A stretch of 64,000 nucleotides of DNA from Planktophila grossartii. Its GTDB lineage: Bacteria; Actinomycetota; Actinomycetes; Nanopelagicales; Nanopelagicaceae. Under the pieces are notes generated by a model, which searched no databases, was not told the DNA's origin, and worked only from the letters and a program-made list of their open reading frames with translations. Below, in pieces: positions 61,022 through 64,000 of this stretch (positions are counted from its first letter, which is position 1; every line of letters starts with the position of its first letter). The stretch is from contig OZ248345.1 of NCBI GenBank assembly GCA_965234365.1, positions 434,001-498,000 of the forward strand, written 5' to 3'. The position numbers and the translations under genes were made by a program.

Positions 61022-62234
61022 TTTCAACGCAGCCCTTGATCGCTTTAGACGAGGAGATATGGTCATCGTCGTCGATGATCACGACCGCGAAAATGAAGGC
61101 GATCTCATCATGTTGGCAGAAAAAGCCACTGCTGAAAAAACTGCTTTTATGGTTCGCCACACCACCGGAATCCTGTGTGTAGCAATCACTTCAGAGCATG
61201 CACATCAACTTCGTCTTCCTTATATGGTCGAACAGAATCAAGATGTTCGAAAGACTGCTTTTACTGTCTCTGTCGATATAGCTGAAGGAATCACAACGGG
61301 TGTCAGTGCAGTAGAGCGCACCAAGACAATCTGCGCCCTTGGTTGCGCAACTTCACGTGCCTCAGATTTCATTCGTCCCGGCCATATCTATCCGCTCATT
61401 GCACATAAGGATGGATTGGCAGCTCGCGGGGGACATACAGAGGCAGGAATCGCTCTGGCAGAGCTCACAGGCTCATATCCCGCAGCGTTGCTCTCTGAAA
61501 TCGTTGCCGAAGATGGATCGATGGCTCGTGGTGAAACGCTGCAAGCTTTCGCGACAGAACATCAGATTCCGATTATCTCTATCGCAGAGATTAAGAAGTA
61601 TCAAGAATCTCTTGCTCCCGTTGCTCGAGTTGTTACATATCCTGCCCACGATTTCGAGTGGGTACCTGTGCAATTACGTGATGGCGAATGGGATCTAGCG
61701 ACGTACCCGTCACTGAAGCACCGTGAACAAGTAGTTATGCGATTCTGCACGGAAGATAAGGTGCCGATGGTTCGCATCCACTCAGAATGCTTTACAGGAG
61801 ACGTGGTTCATTCGCAGCGCTGTGATTGCGGGCAACAACTCGATGCATCTATTGCGGCAATCGAAGCTTATGGCTGTGGCTACATTATCTATATCCGTGA
61901 CCACGAAGGTCGCGGTATTGGGTTAACTGAAAAGCTCAAGGCATATATCTTGCAGAACGAAGGCCTGGACACAGTCGATGCCAATCTCAAGCTAGGCCAT
62001 GTAGTTGATTCACGAGATTGGTCTGAGGCAATTGCCATTCTGAAGAATCTTGGCGTCTCGGCAATCAAACTATTGACCAACAATCCTGAAAAGGTGAAGG
62101 CTGTAGCCGATAGCGGAATAGCCTGCGAGCAACTCTCTTTGAGCGTTGAACCTAATGAATTTAATAAGAAGTACCTAGCAACTAAGGCAGAGCGCCTTGG
62201 TCATACAGCGTCACAGCAATCTGGAGGAAAATAA
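61011..62234 (+). CDS. ribBA: bifunctional DHBP synthase / GTP cyclohydrolase II
   Basis: About 407 residues. N-terminal RibB: VDDHDRENEGDLIMLAE, ERTKTICAL, RPGHIYPLIAHKDGLAARGGHTEA. C-terminal RibA: VRIHSECFTGDVVHSQRCDCGQQL (zinc cysteines) and YIRDHEGRGIGLTEKLKAYILQ. Supplies both starting compounds of riboflavin synthesis. GTG 61011 has a G-rich Shine-Dalgarno; TTG 61005 is the alternative. It overlaps ribE by 11 bases and ribH by one. Confidence 0.97.
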   Translation: MENNFNAALDRFRRGDMVIVVDDHDRENEGDLIMLAEKATAEKTAFMVRHTTGILCVAITSEHAHQLRLPYMVEQNQDVRKTAFTVSVDIAEGITTGVSAVERTKTICALGCATSRASDFIRPGHIYPLIAHKDGLAARGGHTEAGIALAELTGSYPAALLSEIVAEDGSMARGETLQAFATEHQIPIISIAEIKKYQESLAPVARVVTYPAHDFEWVPVQLRDGEWDLATYPSLKHREQVVMRFCTEDKVPMVRIHSECFTGDVVHSQRCDCGQQLDASIAAIEAYGCGYIIYIRDHEGRGIGLTEKLKAYILQNEGLDTVDANLKLGHVVDSRDWSEAIAILKNLGVSAIKLLTNNPEKVKAVADSGIACEQLSLSVEPNEFNKKYLATKAERLGHTASQQSGGK

Positions 62235-62689
62235 TGGCCGGCCACGCACCTGAAATCGCAGTACCAAAGTTTCCCAAGGCAAAGGTCGCCATCATCTCTT
62301 CTTCATGGCACCTCGATATCTGTAATGACCTCATTGCTGGCGCAACTCGGGCTCTCGAAGCTGCAGAAGTGAAGAAGATCAAAGTTGTCTATGTCCCAGG
62401 CTCTTTCGAGATTCCACTTGCAGCGCAGAAGATGTTTGAAAAGGGATATGACGCAGTAGTTGCAGTTGGCCTTGTTCTTAAAGGCGAAACACCGCACTTC
62501 GATTACGTCTGCCAAGGTGTCACACAAGGCGTTGTTAATGCGCAATTGAAGTGGTCGAAGCCAATCGGTTACGGCGTATTGATGTGTAACGACCTTGATC
62601 AAGCAATCGCACGTTCTGGCCGGCCCGGCAGTAAAGAAGATAAGGGTTACGACAGCGCTATTGCTGCCCTTGCCCTGATGGGCCTTTAA
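62234..62689 (+). CDS. ribH: 6,7-dimethyl-8-ribityllumazine synthase
   Basis: 151-residue lumazine synthase: SSWHLDICNDLIAGA, VVYVPGSFEIPLAAQKMF, VGLVLKGETPHFDYVCQGVTQGV, GYGVLMCNDLDQAIAR. It forms the shell-type complex that makes lumazine for riboflavin synthase. ATG shares a base with the ribBA stop (TAATG). Last gene of the core rib operon. Confidence 0.97.
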   Translation: MAGHAPEIAVPKFPKAKVAIISSSWHLDICNDLIAGATRALEAAEVKKIKVVYVPGSFEIPLAAQKMFEKGYDAVVAVGLVLKGETPHFDYVCQGVTQGVVNAQLKWSKPIGYGVLMCNDLDQAIARSGRPGSKEDKGYDSAIAALALMGL

Positions 62690-62699
62690 GGAAATATCG

Positions 62700-63275
62700 A
62701 TGAAGAACGTTGCATGGAGTGAAGGCAGCTGGACTCGTGAACCTGTATCGCAATCACAAGAAGGCGCCGTTCTCACAGTAGAAGCAGCTGCTGAAAGTGA
62801 TTGGTGGCGCACTACTTCCTACGGCTTTATCCATGACGACGGCCACGCCCTCGTTAAAGAATTTCCCAACGAATCAGCAATCGAAGTCTCATTCATTCTC
62901 GATTACACCGAACAATTCGACCAAGCTGGAATCTTTATTACTGCAGATAATGAAAATTGGATTAAGGCAGGCGTTGAATTCTGCGATGACTTTCCTCAGG
63001 TGGGCGCAGTCGTCACGCAGAAGAGCTCTGATTGGTCTGTAGCCCCGGTTGCTGAGTGGATGAATAAAGAGGTAACTATTCGCGTCAGTCGATCAGGGGA
63101 TGCAGTCACGGTTCGAGCAGGAATTAACAATGATTTACGCCTAGTTCGCGTTGCACCACTTGATCCAACTCGTACATGGCGTGCAGGACCAATGTTCTGT
63201 GCGCCAACGCGTGCAGGGTTGAAAGTAACTTTTACAAAGTGGTCTGAAGGACCAGCAGATTCAGATCTGCATTAA
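62700..63275 (+). CDS. DUF1349 (concanavalin A-like fold) protein
   Basis: 191-residue cytosolic protein with the DUF1349 pattern: TTSYGFIHDDGHALVK, VSFILDYTEQFDQAGIFITADNENWIKAGVEF split over strands, then SDWSVAPV and MFCAPTRAGLKVTF. Beta-sandwich, probably carbohydrate-binding; function unknown. Ten bases after ribH with an RBS (AAGGAAAT), so it may be transcribed with the rib genes. Confidence 0.85.
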   Translation: MKNVAWSEGSWTREPVSQSQEGAVLTVEAAAESDWWRTTSYGFIHDDGHALVKEFPNESAIEVSFILDYTEQFDQAGIFITADNENWIKAGVEFCDDFPQVGAVVTQKSSDWSVAPVAEWMNKEVTIRVSRSGDAVTVRAGINNDLRLVRVAPLDPTRTWRAGPMFCAPTRAGLKVTFTKWSEGPADSDLH

Positions 63276-64000
63276 TTAAGCAACGAGAAGTGAACGTTTA
63301 GATAGACCCATCCAGAAACCTTCAATCAGTGTTTCTGGAATTGCATCGGCCTCAGTTGCTGCGCCAAGGGTTACAAATAGCGGGGTGAAGTGCTCAACTG
63401 TGGGGTGGGCATAATTCACAGCTGGCGCTAAATCTTTATAAGAAGCGAGCATGTCTACATCACCGCGAGAAAGCGCATCTGCTGCCCACTGATCAAAGTC
63501 TGATGACCAGCCCGGAGCCTTGGCATCAATTGACCAATCGCGCAGAAATGGAAGTCCGTGTGTCATAAAACCTGAACCGATAATTAATACGCCTTCATCG
63601 CGCAATGGGCGAAGTCGCTTTCCAAGATCTATTAACTTTCCTGGGTCTGATGTCGGCATCGACATTTGTAGTACCGGAATATCTGCATCTGGATACATGA
63701 TGCGAAGCGGAACCCATGCGCCATGATCAAGGCCACGACGAGATTCGTGAAGAGGTTCGTTATCAGGCATCATCGCTGCGATTCGTGCAGCAAGTGCTGA
63801 TGCATCAGGAGTCTCATATGTCATCTCATAGAACTTCTGAGCAAAACCACCGAAGTCATAGACAAGGGGAGTGCCGGCAACAGGGGATGTAATAGAGATA
63901 GGTGCAGATTCCCAGTGCGCTGAAACAATCAGAATTGCCTTGGGCTTTTCAAACTTTCGTGTGATTTCAGCGATTTCAGACGACCAGACAGGATCATCAA
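63276..64000 (-). CDS. LigB/DODA-type extradiol dioxygenase-like protein, 5' end cut by window
   Basis: The visible 242 residues include SAHWESAPISITS, YDFGGF, RRGLDHGAWVPL, GSGFMTHGLPFL and NYAHPTVEHFTPLF: metal His and active-site features of the class III extradiol dioxygenases of the DODA (4,5-DOPA dioxygenase) group. These open aromatic rings, or in bacteria act on uncertain substrates. The frame runs through the window end (in-frame ATG at 63824 is internal). It converges on the DUF1349 gene with no gap. Confidence 0.85.
   Translation of the reverse strand, partial: DDPVWSSEIAEITRKFEKPKAILIVSAHWESAPISITSPVAGTPLVYDFGGFAQKFYEMTYETPDASALAARIAAMMPDNEPLHESRRGLDHGAWVPLRIMYPDADIPVLQMSMPTSDPGKLIDLGKRLRPLRDEGVLIIGSGFMTHGLPFLRDWSIDAKAPGWSSDFDQWAADALSRGDVDMLASYKDLAPAVNYAHPTVEHFTPLFVTLGAATEADAIPETLIEGFWMGLSKRSLLVA

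Overview
The window suggests a free-living, streamlined actinobacterium of moderate to low GC, most like the freshwater 'Ca. Nanopelagicales' (acI; Planktophila-like). Grounds: the actinobacterial order lexA - LysM division inhibitor - nrdR - class II (B12) ribonucleotide reductase at 54.5-59.2 kb, actinobacterial SOS boxes, an FMN riboswitch in front of ribD-ribE-ribBA-ribH, frequent GTG/TTG starts with tight 1-4 base gene overlaps, and many small secreted proteins. The species assignment is inference.

0-14.8 kb is a mosaic of small metabolic and stress genes: a 5'-cut PLP decarboxylase, an agmatinase-type ureohydrolase, two toxin-antitoxin pairs (RelE/ParE-type and Doc), an alpha/beta hydrolase with an NTF2-like partner, a SOUL protein, a short UbiA-type prenyltransferase, two secreted metalloproteases, a trypsin-like and a subtilisin-like protease and a dual-specificity phosphatase. 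14.8-20 kb holds two related TPR proteins in opposite orientation around a probable graspetide (ATP-grasp RiPP) precursor/ligase pair; one TPR gene has a perfect SOS box upstream.

20-35.8 kb is an AT-richer defence island. Its core is a DGQHR (DndB-like) protein and a giant SNF2-type helicase, convergent with an atypical Hsp70 and a partner that looks like a coiled-coil GrpE-type exchange factor; a protein with an R-x4-H HEPN-like motif lies just upstream. I know no named system with this composition, and it is my main candidate for an undescribed one. It is followed by a DUF262/DUF1524 nuclease translationally coupled to a BglII-like endonuclease, a cytosine-5 methyltransferase, an OGG-fold glycosylase-like protein, and a second C5 methyltransferase overlapping an HNH endonuclease. 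The island ends near an odd tRNA gene.

36.8-43.1 kb is a tightly packed run of four secreted metallopeptidase-like proteins sharing an N-terminal two-cysteine module; the last appears to have lost its zinc ligands. 43.1-54.1 kb is a carbohydrate locus: Gfo/Idh/MocA oxidoreductase, LacI regulator and ABC sugar importer on the minus strand, then a divergent coupled operon of GH28 hydrolase, ROK kinase, cupin and GH2 beta-mannosidase, suggesting import and cytoplasmic breakdown of mannose- and uronate-containing oligosaccharides. 54.1-64 kb is housekeeping: SOS control, deoxynucleotide synthesis under NrdR boxes, riboflavin synthesis under an FMN riboswitch, a DUF1349 protein and a 5'-cut LigB/DODA-type dioxygenase.
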